DNA of 64,000 nt from Cytobacillus firmus. GTDB taxonomy: Bacteria; Bacillota; Bacilli; Bacillales; Cytobacillaceae. Below, piece after piece: positions 1 to 8,409 of the stretch. The first letter of the stretch is position 1; each line of letters begins with the position of its first letter. The position numbers and the translations under genes were made by a program. The notes beneath the pieces are model-generated. The model ran no database searches, was not told the origin of the DNA, and saw only the letters and a program-made list of their open reading frames with translations. Location of the stretch: positions 2,938,001-3,002,000 of the forward strand of contig NZ_CP098323.1 in NCBI RefSeq assembly GCF_023657595.1, written 5' to 3'.

Positions 1-560
1 ACTCGGAAAGCAGGAAAACCGGGTTTTGTGTCGGAACCCGAGGCTACTTCGGACTCAGAAAGCAGAAAACCGCGGTTCTGTGCCTGAACCCAAATCAACT
101 TCGGACTCAGAAAGCAGAAAACCGCGGTTCTGTGTCCGAACCCGAGCCAACTTCGGACTCAGAAAGCAGAAAACCGCGGTTCTGTGTCCGAACCCGAGCC
201 AACTTCTGACTCAGAATACTGGAAACCGCGGTTCTGTGTCCGAACCCGAGCCAACTTCGGACTCTGAATGCCGGAAACCGCGGTTCTGTGTCCGAACCCG
301 AGCCAACTTCGGACTCAGAAAGCAGAAAACCGCGGTTCTATGTCGGAACCCGAGCCAACTTCGGACTCAGAATACCGGAAACCGCTGATGAGTCTGAACC
401 CGAGCCAACTTCGGACTCAGAATGCCGGAAACCGCGGTTCTGTGTCCGAACCCGAGCCAACTTCTGACTCAGAAAGCAGAAAACCGCGGTTCTGTGTCCG
501 AACCCGAGCCAACTTCGGACTCAGAATGCAAAAAACCGCTGATCTGAGTCCGAACCCGAG
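1..560. repeat. Tandem array of a 51-52 bp repeat (about 10-11 copies, continues left of window)
   Basis: Every unit carries the dyad GTCCGAA-N11-TTCGGAC (or a one-base variant), then CAGAAAGCAGAAAA and the palindrome AACCGCGGTT. The first copies are cut by the window edge and the last (about 530-560) decay. The array lies beyond the 3' end of the MutS2-like gene at 621. Open frames across it exist only because the period is close to a multiple of three; they lack credible ribosome sites and encode low-complexity peptides. The same unit recurs inverted at 39420-40440 and as a small patch at 30817-30918. Confidence 0.9.
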
Positions 561-620
561 CAGCTTCAGACAAAAATACACAGTTAAAAGGCGATCCTCC
601 ACGCGGAGAATCGCCTCATT

Positions 621-2525
621 CTATTCCTCCTTCCTATTCCTAATCTCCTTTTCAACCTTTCGCAGCGCCTTTTTCGACCCTCTCTCCATGTCATGCTGCA
701 GTTTCCGTTCATGGTAACTGGTAAATAAGGTATTCCTGTCATACCCTTCCGGATATAGCTCGCTTGCTTTAATGTTCAATTCAATCCGCTTGCTATTCAC
801 TTCCACTATTTCATTTTTATAGAACAGCTTAATGTTATTAAATTTATCTAATGGCTCATAAACAATAGCGTAGTCATCCTGGCTGATCCATTTTACCCTG
901 TCACCGATTTCATAAGGATGTTCGTCTATGTTCTGCTTCACTTCAATCACTGGCTTCCTTATTTTGTTCTCTCTTACTGCTTCCAGATTATAATCCTTGT
1001 TTTCAATATACTTTTGCGCGCGCTTCAGGACATGTTCGCGGATATTCATCTTTCTGGAAATCCAAAGGGCATTGCTCTCTCCTGATTCACCTATTAACAG
1101 CTTATACATCGGCTTCAATTCCGCGCTATCGAATAACATTGCTGCATTCATAAAATCATCATGCATTTCAGAATAACGTTTAATCTCACCATAGTGAGTA
1201 GTGGCAATCGTGATGCATCCCATATGATAAAACTCTTCCAGAATGGCAATGGCCAATGCAGCCCCTTCATTCGGCTCTGTTCCGCTGCCAATCTCATCGA
1301 ATAAAAGCAGCGTATTATTAGTGGAAGCACTAAGGATTTCGGAAATATTTTTCATATGGGAAGAAAACGTGCTTAGCGCGTTCTCTATGCTCTGATTATC
1401 GCCAATATCAACAAAGACATGGTCAAAGATGGCTATTTCACTCCCCGGCTTCGCCTTAATATGAAATCCGGACATGACAGCCAGAGTTAGAATTCCGATT
1501 GTCTTTAGGACGACGGTTTTCCCGCCTGCATTTGGGCCTGTTATGACTAAGCTTCTATAGTCCTTCCCGATTTCAAAATCCAGCGGGACAACGTTTCCTT
1601 CTAATAAAGGATGTTTACTGTTTACTAATTTGATATACCCATGATTATTAATCGCCGGTTCAATGCCGTCAGTACTTTTGCTGTACTTCGCTTTTGCGAA
1701 AATCATATCATACTGACTGATGCACTCAATATTGATGCGGATCTCATGAATGGCTTCGAGAATCGCGCCTGAAAGTGTGGCCAGTATTTGATATTCCTCT
1801 ACTGACTCCTCCGATTTCAGCATGGCCAATTCCACATTGAGCTTTGAAACGGCATCAGGCTCCATAAAAACAGTCGACCCTTTTGAAGATGTTTCAACTA
1901 CTGTTCCTGCTACCTGATTTTTAAAGGATGCTTTAATCGGAATCGTAAAAAGGTCATCCTTCTTACTTATATAAAATTCTTGAATGTATTCCTTATTAGC
2001 ACTGCTCCGCAAGAACTTATTCAATCGTTCTTCAATTTTCTCTTCGGTTTTGGCAACATGGTTTCTAATCCGTCTCAGCTCTTTGCTGGCACCTGAGTCA
2101 ACCATGTTTCCTTTGATTGCATATAAGATCTCTTCTTCGATCTGTCTGAATTCCGTCATAGATAATGCATACGTGTAGAGAACTGGCGCAAAAAATTCTT
2201 TATCTGCCATAAACTTTTTGATTTTTCGGCAGCCTCTTAGAAAATCGGATACAGCGTTTAACTCTGATGGAGTTAATATGATTCCTTTTTCCACCTTTTC
2301 AATAATACTGGTGATATTGGAAATGCCGGTTAATGGCAGGTGCTTTTCGGCATCCAGTAGCCTTCTGGCCTCGCTTGTTTCGTTTAAGCGATTGCGGACG
2401 GCTTTTATATTTGAGCTCGGCTCGAGCTTATCGATCAGCACTTTCCCTAAACTGCTGACGCAATGCTGTTTCACTTTATTTTTTAATTCTTGGTATTGTA
2501 ATTTTTCAAATGTCATTTCATTCAT
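621..2525 (-). CDS. MutS2-like ATPase lacking the Smr domain
   Basis: This 634-residue protein belongs to the MutS family and is closest in layout to MutS2: an N-terminal helical core and clamp (about 1-300), then an ABC-type ATPase with Walker A GPNAGGKT (330-337), the STFSSH signature (385-390) and Walker B LLLFDEIGSGTEP (406-418). Full MutS2 is roughly 780 residues and ends in an Smr endonuclease domain. Here the chain ends in a basic tail (RKVEKEIRNRKEE) with no Smr motif. MutS2 proteins bind branched DNA and, in Bacillus, collided ribosomes, so a nuclease-free paralogue could be an ATP-driven remodelling factor (inference). ATG follows GAGG with 8 nt spacing. A long structured leader precedes it. 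Confidence 0.88.
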   Translation of the reverse strand: MNEMTFEKLQYQELKNKVKQHCVSSLGKVLIDKLEPSSNIKAVRNRLNETSEARRLLDAEKHLPLTGISNITSIIEKVEKGIILTPSELNAVSDFLRGCRKIKKFMADKEFFAPVLYTYALSMTEFRQIEEEILYAIKGNMVDSGASKELRRIRNHVAKTEEKIEERLNKFLRSSANKEYIQEFYISKKDDLFTIPIKASFKNQVAGTVVETSSKGSTVFMEPDAVSKLNVELAMLKSEESVEEYQILATLSGAILEAIHEIRINIECISQYDMIFAKAKYSKSTDGIEPAINNHGYIKLVNSKHPLLEGNVVPLDFEIGKDYRSLVITGPNAGGKTVVLKTIGILTLAVMSGFHIKAKPGSEIAIFDHVFVDIGDNQSIENALSTFSSHMKNISEILSASTNNTLLLFDEIGSGTEPNEGAALAIAILEEFYHMGCITIATTHYGEIKRYSEMHDDFMNAAMLFDSAELKPMYKLLIGESGESNALWISRKMNIREHVLKRAQKYIENKDYNLEAVRENKIRKPVIEVKQNIDEHPYEIGDRVKWISQDDYAIVYEPLDKFNNIKLFYKNEIVEVNSKRIELNIKASELYPEGYDRNTLFTSYHERKLQHDMERGSKKALRKVEKEIRNRKEE

Positions 2526-2552
2526 TCTCTTTGCCTCATTCCAAATAAAATA

Positions 2553-2606
2553 GCCCGCGAAAGCCTTCCCCGCTCCAATGTGAATTGGGCAGAAGCTTCC
2601 GCGGGC
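2553..2606 (-). terminator. Terminator-like hairpin just upstream of the MutS2-like gene
   Basis: On the minus strand the arms GCCCGCGGAAGC (2606-2595) and GCTTTCGCGGGC (2564-2553) pair over 12 bp with one G-U wobble and enclose an inner CCAAT/ATTGG hairpin. The next bases are TATTTTATTT, as in an intrinsic terminator, yet the start codon lies only 27 nt further on. It therefore sits in the 5' leader, as expected for an attenuator. It could also terminate transcripts arriving from further upstream. Confidence 0.6.
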
Positions 2607-2708
2607 GTTCTACTTTTCGAACAGGCATAAACAAACTAAACCCTAAAACAGGCATAGTGTCTAAAGCTACACGAATATATAGAAATGGAAGCAGTCTGAT
2701 AGCAGGCA

Positions 2709-2729
2709 TTCAAACATGTATTGTTTGAA
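2709..2729 (-). other. Leader dyad TTCAAACA/TGTTTGAA
   Basis: A perfect 8-bp inverted repeat with a 5-nt loop lies in the middle of the MutS2-like leader. It is flanked by direct copies of AATGCC on the minus strand. The related motif AACAGGCATA occurs twice more at 2620-2629 and 2647-2656. These repeats could offer alternative RNA pairings within the leader (inference). Confidence 0.45.
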
Positions 2730-2779
2730 AAAAAGGCATTCTTAATAAACTGGCAAAAACCAGAAAATTAGCACCTTAT

Positions 2780-2799
2780 TCAACTAAATAATTAGTTGA
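2780..2799 (-). other. Leader dyad overlapping the leader-ORF stop codon
   Basis: TCAACTAA-N4-TTAGTTGA is a perfect 8-bp hairpin. Its 5' arm contains the last codons and the TAA of the 7-codon ORF at 2792-2815, so a ribosome paused there would prevent this hairpin from forming. Confidence 0.5.
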
Positions 2800-2815
2800 C
2801 ACCTGCAATCGACAT
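2792..2815 (-). CDS. Putative 7-residue leader peptide MSIAGVN
   Basis: ATG at 2815 is preceded by AAAAGGTG with 9 nt spacing, stronger than the site of the main gene. The frame reads MSIAGVN and then TAA. It lies about 30 nt downstream of a plausible -10 element and about 270 nt ahead of the MutS2-like start. In Bacillaceae such short ORFs followed by hairpins commonly control antibiotic-inducible genes by ribosome stalling. That role here is inference; the ORF, ribosome site and hairpins are directly visible. Confidence 0.45.
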   Translation of the reverse strand: MSIAGVN

Positions 2816-2846
2816 ACTTCACCACACCTTTTTATAATATAAAATT

Positions 2847-2876
2847 AATGTAGCACGGAACTGCAAGTCCAGTCAA
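2847..2876 (-). promoter_or_regulatory. Putative sigma-A promoter of the MutS2-like transcription unit
   Basis: TTGACT (2876-2871) and TACATT (2852-2847) are separated by 18 bp in an AT-rich context. Transcription from here would give a leader of about 310 nt. Confidence 0.5.
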
Positions 2877-2906
2877 TCCGCATTTGAAAATATGAATTTA
2901 TGACAA

Positions 2907-2947
2907 AAGAAAAGCACACCTAACTGCAGCAGGTGCACTTTCTTTTG
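2907..2947 (-). terminator. Rho-independent terminator of the small lipoprotein gene
   Basis: Minus-strand arms AGTGCACCT and AGGTGTGCT are flanked by A-rich and T-rich tracts (AAAAGAA and TTTTCTTTT). The hairpin begins about 10 nt after the TAA of the lipoprotein gene. Confidence 0.8.
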
Positions 2948-2956
2948 ATATAGTGT

Positions 2957-3130
2957 TTACTCAGTTTCTTCTTCAGTTCCATCTTCGCTGTCTTCTTCAG
3001 TGCCTTCTTCTGTTCCCGTATCTTCAGTTTCTTCTGTGTTCGTCTCGTCGGTGTCTTCCTCATTGCTGCAGCCTGTCGCCACACCTGTAATCATTAAAGC
3101 TGCCATCAAAGCTAAAACCCATTTTTTCAT
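2957..3130 (-). CDS. Small acidic lipoprotein
   Basis: The 57-residue product starts MKKWVLALMAALMITG and reaches a lipobox-like ATGC, so Cys20 would be lipidated and the protein anchored outside the membrane. The mature part is almost entirely Glu, Asp and Thr (EEDTDETNTEE type), a disordered anionic tail. I chose ATG at 3130 because AAGGAGG lies 8 nt upstream; the in-frame ATG at 3136 is too close to it. Function is unknown. Acidic lipoproteins of this sort are common in Bacillus. It is monocistronic, with its own terminator. Confidence 0.75.
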   Translation of the reverse strand: MKKWVLALMAALMITGVATGCSNEEDTDETNTEETEDTGTEEGTEEDSEDGTEEETE

Positions 3131-3455
3131 TTTCATTTCCTCCTTGGCTGCTATATTTGTTACAGTAGTAATCATAGAAGAATCCGAACGGAAATAGAAG
3201 GTCATAATCCATTATTTTACATACCTTAACCTTCTTTTAAGAAAGTTTATGAAAATAAAACATAGCTTTTTCGTACACCGGGACTAAAAGCCCTTCACAA
3301 ATTAATAGATTCGAATTCATGATCTAAGTTATCCTTAGTAATCTGCAGAAGCTCTTCTAGTTCAAAAAAAATCACGTAATCTATACACTGAGTTTACCTG
3401 ACCTTAATATTCAGAGGATATGATTGGTTTATCAACGAATGAGGAGGCAAAATAA
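3131..3455. other. Intergenic region without recognised gene
   Basis: This AT-rich spacer lies between two divergent genes, so it must hold both promoters. I saw no RNA gene, long inverted repeat or convincing reading frame. The only clear signal is GAGGAGG at 3441-3447, the ribosome site of the following gene. Confidence 0.5.
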
Positions 3456-4244
3456 ATGAATATGCGTGCAGTATTTATTGATATGGATGGTACACTCCTG
3501 AAGGCCTCAAATAACATTTCCCGCCGAAACATGGAAGCCATTTATCGGCTCATAGATCAGGGAGTCATGGTGTTTCTAGCTACAGGCCGTCATTATGAAG
3601 TAACCGCTCCCTACCATAAAGAACTTGGGTTACAAACTCCGATGATTTGTTTGAATGGGGCCTCTATTCATGATGCCCAGACAGGAATGGCTACTCAAAT
3701 AAAAACCGTACGAGTGAACGAGGAACGCTTTCACCATCTGACGGCAGAAAGTCAATGTAATGTTTTGATCCATACATCAACTGGGCTATATTGTAAGGAA
3801 ACCAATGAAGAAATCGATTATTGGACTCAAGTTGGGCAAATTCCACCGCAGTATATCGGTGATTTAAGACTGGCAACTTATCAGGATGTTCTTAAATATA
3901 GTGTTCGAACAGGTTCCCCAAGTCCTGAATTATCCGCTATATTTAAAACAGAAGCAGGGGTCATCGATTGGAATGACGGGTTTGAGCTGGTTGCTCCTGA
4001 TGTATCCAAATGGGCTGCTATTAAAAGCTTGCTGGACAAATTTCGAATCAGTCCAAGTGAAGTCGCAGCCATTGGAGACGGACCGAATGATATAGAGATG
4101 CTTCGTCATGCCGGTACTGGTGTGGCAATGGGGAATGCCAGCGAAAAGGTTAAAGCCGCAGCTGACTTTATTACAGGACACCACGAAAATGATGGATTAG
4201 CTGAGTTTATAGAACGTTATCTTATTAAATCTTATGCGATTTAA
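3456..4244 (+). CDS. Cof-type HAD-IIB family phosphatase
   Basis: The 262-residue protein has the HAD nucleophile motif DMDGTLL at residues 9-15, a Thr in ATGR near 45 (motif II), and motif III/IV GDGPNDIEM near 208-216. The type IIB cap lies between motifs II and III. Such cytosolic Mg-dependent phosphatases act on sugar phosphates, nucleotides or flavin precursors; the substrate cannot be read from sequence. ATG has GAGGAGG 8 nt upstream. It is a single-gene unit with its own terminator. Confidence 0.9.
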   Translation: MNMRAVFIDMDGTLLKASNNISRRNMEAIYRLIDQGVMVFLATGRHYEVTAPYHKELGLQTPMICLNGASIHDAQTGMATQIKTVRVNEERFHHLTAESQCNVLIHTSTGLYCKETNEEIDYWTQVGQIPPQYIGDLRLATYQDVLKYSVRTGSPSPELSAIFKTEAGVIDWNDGFELVAPDVSKWAAIKSLLDKFRISPSEVAAIGDGPNDIEMLRHAGTGVAMGNASEKVKAAADFITGHHENDGLAEFIERYLIKSYAI

Positions 4245-4273
4245 TGTATTTTACTGGTCTTTCGGCATTATTT

Positions 4274-4301
4274 AAAGACAGGTGAACTACCTGTCTTTTT
4301 T
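4274..4301 (+). terminator. Rho-independent terminator
   Basis: Stem AAAGACAGGT / ACCTGTCTTT with a 5-nt loop and six T follows the HAD phosphatase gene by 30 nt. Confidence 0.9.
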
Positions 4302-4370
4302 GATAGCAATATTCTAAGGTTAATAGTGAAAACAACTCCTGCACACAACCCGCTTAAGCCCTTTTTCACA

Positions 4371-5057
4371 TTAGGCACCGATCATCTTCTTTAACGCCTG
4401 CACTCTCTCAGCATTAATGGCATACTCATAGCTGGATTCCACACGGACCCCGGTGCCGAAATGAACTTCAGTGACAGGCACTTCATCCAAAAATACTTTA
4501 ATATTATCAACTGACAGACCTGCACCAGCCATAATTTTTAAATGACTATCAGCGGTAAGCTCATGCAGGCGTTTCAGCCTTTCTGATGCATCGGCAGCAC
4601 TACTCTGGCCGCCTGATGTAAGGATTCTCGAAATCTGCGGATACTCCTTGATCACTTCCAAAGCCGCAAATTGATCATCAGCCTCATCAAATGCCCTGTG
4701 GAAAGTTATATCCAAACCACCTGCTGCATCGATTAACCGCTTTAAATGATCGTTATGTACTTGATGGTCAGGTGTAAGTACGCCAAACACTACACCTGCC
4801 GCTCCTGATTTATTGCACATTTTAATATCCTGAATCATAATTTCAATGTCTTCTTCCGAATAGCAAAACCCGCGGCTGTGCGGACGTATCATCACATTCA
4901 CGGGAATCCTTAATTCCCTGCACACTCTTTCAATGACGCCACAGCCTGGTGTCAGCCCCCCCTCTGCGAGCCCGGTTACCAGTTCAATTCTGCCTGCGCC
5001 GGCTTCCTGGGCAATTAGCGCATCACTTAGTGTATCTGCGATCACTTCTATTAACAT
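4371..5057 (-). CDS. cutC: Copper homeostasis protein CutC
   Basis: The 228-residue product is a TIM-barrel CutC-family protein, with N-terminal MLIEVIADTLSDA, GRIELVTGLAEGGLTP (about 23-38), NVMIRPH (about 54-60) and ILTSGG (about 145-150). The family was linked to copper tolerance in E. coli, but the biochemical role is uncertain. Here it is the last gene of a minus-strand run after the asparaginase and ROK genes, 33 bp apart, and not near copper genes. Co-transcription with a sugar-type regulator suggests a metabolic enzyme role (inference). ATG follows AAAGGAGA. Confidence 0.9.
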   Translation of the reverse strand: MLIEVIADTLSDALIAQEAGAGRIELVTGLAEGGLTPGCGVIERVCRELRIPVNVMIRPHSRGFCYSEEDIEIMIQDIKMCNKSGAAGVVFGVLTPDHQVHNDHLKRLIDAAGGLDITFHRAFDEADDQFAALEVIKEYPQISRILTSGGQSSAADASERLKRLHELTADSHLKIMAGAGLSVDNIKVFLDEVPVTEVHFGTGVRVESSYEYAINAERVQALKKMIGA

Positions 5058-5090
5058 TTATGTATCTCCTTTAATAGTGCTGGAATTTAC

Positions 5091-6107
5091 TTAATTTAAT
5101 GGCAATTTCTCTGACTGGAAGATTTCCTTTATAGATCCCACTTCCATTCCAGCATTATTTCGAATAACGGAAGGTCTCAGGCTTCTCAGCTTATTTATGG
5201 TGTCATGATTGCTGTAGTGTATTTGTTCAAGAATAGATGCTACAATGTTTGGCCAGACATCCTCAGATCCATTTAACACTTTGAGGGCAAATCCAGCACG
5301 TTCTTTTTTAAGTCCGAAGCAATACACACCCTGGGCTCCGCCTTTAGCAACAATATTCTTGTCTTCCAATAAAATCGAACAGATAAAATGCTGTGAGGCA
5401 ACCATATTGAACTGGTTATTCATAGTGGCGGTCATGTTAATGACTGCCTGCTGCAGCTGGAGATCTTGAATCAAATCGGGACAAGCCAGCTTAAGGTATA
5501 CCTCGGACATCTTTTTTAAGGGTATGGCAAAAACAGGAGCTCCGCAGCCATCAATACCAATATGAATTGCAGAGACCGGGATGCCTGATAAATGAGAAAG
5601 AATTTCCAATATATGCTTTTGCAGAGGATGGTCTTCTTTCCAGTATCCCTCCACCGGAAATCCCCATTCACGGCATACGGTAATAAATCCCATATGTTTG
5701 CCTGCACAATTGTGATAAAGCTTTCTTTTCTGAACCCCTTGTCTGATCATCTCTTCTCTTGGCTGTATATTTAAAGGATAAGAAGGAGGGCAATAAAGCT
5801 CTTCTTCCTTTACAGGAAGTTTTGCCAGCATGGATTCCAGAGCCTTAATATGGTAGGGTTCTCCCCGATGGGAAGCTGTAAACAATGCTGCTTCCTGCTC
5901 TGTTAAACCGTATTTCTCAATTATGTCAGTCAGAAAGACCGGCAGGGCCTGGATTGGCTTAGATGCGGAGCGAAAGTATGTGTAATGCTCTTCATCACCA
6001 ACCTGATAAAAAGATTCTAATTGATCATCCACTCCACAAATGATACCTGTATGAATATTCTCAACCAGTCCTCCCCTGACTTCCTCTACTAATGCAGTAT
6101 ATTTCAC
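5091..6107 (-). CDS. L-asparaginase family protein (thermolabile, PF06089 type)
   Basis: This 338-residue protein matches the asparaginase family described from Rhizobium etli. Conserved stretches are FRSASKPIQALP (about 45-56), ASHRGEPYH, NCAGKHMGF (about 133-141) and GIDGCGAPVFA (about 185-195). It would hydrolyse asparagine to aspartate and ammonia in the cytosol, though many homologues are uncharacterised. It starts at GTG with AAGGAGA 8 nt upstream and lies 28 bp after the ROK gene, so the two are probably co-transcribed. Confidence 0.88.
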   Translation of the reverse strand: MKYTALVEEVRGGLVENIHTGIICGVDDQLESFYQVGDEEHYTYFRSASKPIQALPVFLTDIIEKYGLTEQEAALFTASHRGEPYHIKALESMLAKLPVKEEELYCPPSYPLNIQPREEMIRQGVQKRKLYHNCAGKHMGFITVCREWGFPVEGYWKEDHPLQKHILEILSHLSGIPVSAIHIGIDGCGAPVFAIPLKKMSEVYLKLACPDLIQDLQLQQAVINMTATMNNQFNMVASQHFICSILLEDKNIVAKGGAQGVYCFGLKKERAGFALKVLNGSEDVWPNIVASILEQIHYSNHDTINKLRSLRPSVIRNNAGMEVGSIKEIFQSEKLPLN

Positions 6108-6135
6108 TTCAGTTCTCTCCTTAAAATTGGCTTAG

Positions 6136-7290
6136 CTACTCAAGTTCCAGCATAAGATTTTGTGCCTGTATGGCCGCCCCAAGAACAACTCCGTTATCAC
6201 TTAATTCCGAATAGACGATTCTCACCGTTTGCTTCAATGGCTCCCAAATATATAACTCGCATTTTTGCTCAATAGCTTCCTTCATTTCAGGCAGTTTCTC
6301 AATCGTATTGCCGCTCAAAATAATGACTTCAGGATTATAAAGGCAGAGGAGATTGCTGATGGCCAAAGCAATATAAGTGGAGGCTCTATCCATGATATTT
6401 AATGCCCAGGGCTCACGGTCCCGGTAGGACTGGAACACATCTTCTATAGAAGATATATCCTTCACTTTCCTGCTGTCTGCAAGGATTGCCCCTTCAGAAA
6501 TATAAGTTGCGAGACAGCCTATTTTGCCGCAATTGCAGACATTGCCTGTAGGGTCAATTACTGTATGCCCGATTTCCCCGGCATTATTGGTTTCCCCTCT
6601 GTAAATTTCTCCATTAAGCATGATTGAAGAACCAATTCCTGATCCAATGCCTATTAAGATGGAATTCTGTGAATTCTTTGCTTTCCCTGTAAAGCTCTCT
6701 GCGACAATCTTCATTTTTAATTCATTATCAACAATGACGTTAAAGGAGGTAAGCTTTTGCAGATCTTCAGCTAAGTTTGCATCTTTCCACTTTAACTGAT
6801 CCGATACCTTTACAATCCCGTTTTTATAATCAATATATCCAGGTAAACCGACAGCGAGTCCCATTATTTTAGCAGCAGGAATTTCGTTTTCATCCATGAT
6901 CTTTCGAATAGCCATATTTATTTTATGGAGCGTTTCCATATAACTCTCTGATTCATTTCTTTTACTCTTAAGTAATGAAACCATTTCTCCAATATAATTG
7001 ACAATTCCGACCTTTAGCAGAGATTTATCAATTTCAATACCAACTGTATAAAGTACATCGCCGCGAACCTCCAGCAAGGTAGCTTTTCTCCCGACCCCTG
7101 ACGCAACTGCCTCTGTTTCCCTCAGGTAGCCCTGCAGCTGAAGTTCATTGACAATTCGTGTTATAGAAGTCGGGCTCATCCCCGTTATTTTCGCAATATC
7201 AATCCTTGATATAGGGGACTTAGTCTTTAAAATATCAAGAACAAGATTTTTATTTTGTCTTTTCATTAAAAGCTGATCTTGTTTCTCCAT
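6136..7290 (-). CDS. ROK family transcriptional regulator (NagC/XylR type)
   Basis: The 384-residue protein has an N-terminal winged helix-turn-helix (about 15-65, with ISRIDIAKITGMSPTSITRIV) and a ROK sugar-kinase-like domain. The latter shows GIGSGIGSS (about 213-221) and the zinc motif CNCGKIGC (about 253-260). ROK regulators sense free or phosphorylated sugars and usually repress adjacent sugar uptake genes. It precedes asparaginase and cutC and lies just below the importer/isomerase operon, which it probably controls (inference). Confidence 0.88.
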   Translation of the reverse strand: MEKQDQLLMKRQNKNLVLDILKTKSPISRIDIAKITGMSPTSITRIVNELQLQGYLRETEAVASGVGRKATLLEVRGDVLYTVGIEIDKSLLKVGIVNYIGEMVSLLKSKRNESESYMETLHKINMAIRKIMDENEIPAAKIMGLAVGLPGYIDYKNGIVKVSDQLKWKDANLAEDLQKLTSFNVIVDNELKMKIVAESFTGKAKNSQNSILIGIGSGIGSSIMLNGEIYRGETNNAGEIGHTVIDPTGNVCNCGKIGCLATYISEGAILADSRKVKDISSIEDVFQSYRDREPWALNIMDRASTYIALAISNLLCLYNPEVIILSGNTIEKLPEMKEAIEQKCELYIWEPLKQTVRIVYSELSDNGVVLGAAIQAQNLMLELE

Positions 7291-7431
7291 TATCCTACCT
7301 TCTTTATGACTGCAGATTTAGACTTCCAACTCTGAAGGTGCATTTATAGAATCGTAGTGACTCTCGCCTTCATAGTAAAATCCAACAAAATCCATTAAAC
7401 TTGATCACATTTCTGTGCAAGTCCGGTAAAA

Positions 7432-7466
7432 CTTCCAAAAGAGAAATGCCTATTCCATTTTGGAAG
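7432..7466 (-). terminator. Probable terminator of the importer/isomerase operon
   Basis: On the minus strand CTTCCAAAA and TTTTGGAAG form a 9-bp stem with a 17-nt loop, followed by TTTTA. It lies 55 nt beyond the last gene of the 16034-7521 run and before the ROK gene. Confidence 0.5.
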
Positions 7467-7520
7467 CTTCCATTGGAAATCCCCATCTCATTATACACTT
7501 TGTTCAAAGCATGAATCCAT

Positions 7521-8408
7521 TTACCTAAAGCTTTTAATGAATCCTACCGCTTCTGAGATATCACTTATTGGATTTTGATTCACTTCTCTTTCAATCGTCA
7601 AATACCCCTGATAATTAATTTCGTTCAAAGCATTGAAGTAAGCCTCAAAATCAACGGCTCCTTTTCCGAGCGGCATCTCCCTAAAATATTCACCTGAGGC
7701 AACCATTTCAGCAATCTTCTCATGATCTGTGCCGCCTCCATATCCAAGGAACCCGTATACATCACGGGGATCAGCAGGTTTAAGCCTCTTTCCATCCTTC
7801 ACATGTGTATGGACAATATAATCCTTTAGAAGCCTGACACCATTTGCCGGGTCATCTCCTGTCACCATCACCATATTCGCAGGATCAAAATTTACTGATA
7901 CCCCATTCGTGCTCAGCGTATCCAGAAAGTTTCTGAGCCTGGCGGATGGTTCAGGTCCTGTCTCAATGGCAAAGTAGGCATTCATGCTTCTTGCATAAAG
8001 AGCCAGTTCCTCACAAGCTGCCTGCATGGCTTCATAGATGGGGCTGTTCTGCTCCTCAGGGATAATGCCAATATGCGTCGTCACAATATTTGTTCCCAAT
8101 TCTGCAGCGAGATCCAAAATGCGTTTTGATTTTTCAATCTTAACAGGATTTTGTTCAATATCCTGAAACCCATGTCCTCCAAGGTCACCGCAAAGTGCCG
8201 ATATTTCAAGGCCAATGGATTCCAAATAGCTTTTAAGTTGTTTCCGGGAGTTCTGATCCATATTTTCAGGAGCCATTTCTCCTTCAACCGCATATATTTG
8301 TACACCATCAGCTCCCATATCTTTGCAGACTTTAAGTCCTTCGTACAATGGCAGCCTGAGGCTATCCACCATCACACCAATTTTATTTGAGAGTTTTACA
8401 GTCTCCAT
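7521..8408 (-). CDS. Sugar phosphate isomerase/epimerase family TIM-barrel protein
   Basis: The protein (295 residues from this start) has the xylose isomerase-like TIM barrel fold. It carries the metal-site elements FAIETGPEP, VNFDPANM, HTHVKDGK and the C-terminal TIEREV. Related enzymes isomerise or epimerise sugars, inososes or their phosphates using a divalent metal. ATG at 8408 lies one base after the preceding stop codon. A TTG at 8417 would overlap that gene but sits only 3 nt from GAGGTGA. It is the last gene of the importer operon and a paralogue of the one at 9477. Confidence 0.85.
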   Translation of the reverse strand: METVKLSNKIGVMVDSLRLPLYEGLKVCKDMGADGVQIYAVEGEMAPENMDQNSRKQLKSYLESIGLEISALCGDLGGHGFQDIEQNPVKIEKSKRILDLAAELGTNIVTTHIGIIPEEQNSPIYEAMQAACEELALYARSMNAYFAIETGPEPSARLRNFLDTLSTNGVSVNFDPANMVMVTGDDPANGVRLLKDYIVHTHVKDGKRLKPADPRDVYGFLGYGGGTDHEKIAEMVASGEYFREMPLGKGAVDFEAYFNALNEINYQGYLTIEREVNQNPISDISEAVGFIKSFR

Positions 8409-8409
8409 T

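Noticed and set aside
26-717. Open frames of 120 and 149 codons across the left-hand repeat array
   Set aside because: They are produced by a repeat period near a multiple of three, have no ribosome site and encode the same low-complexity unit in several frames.
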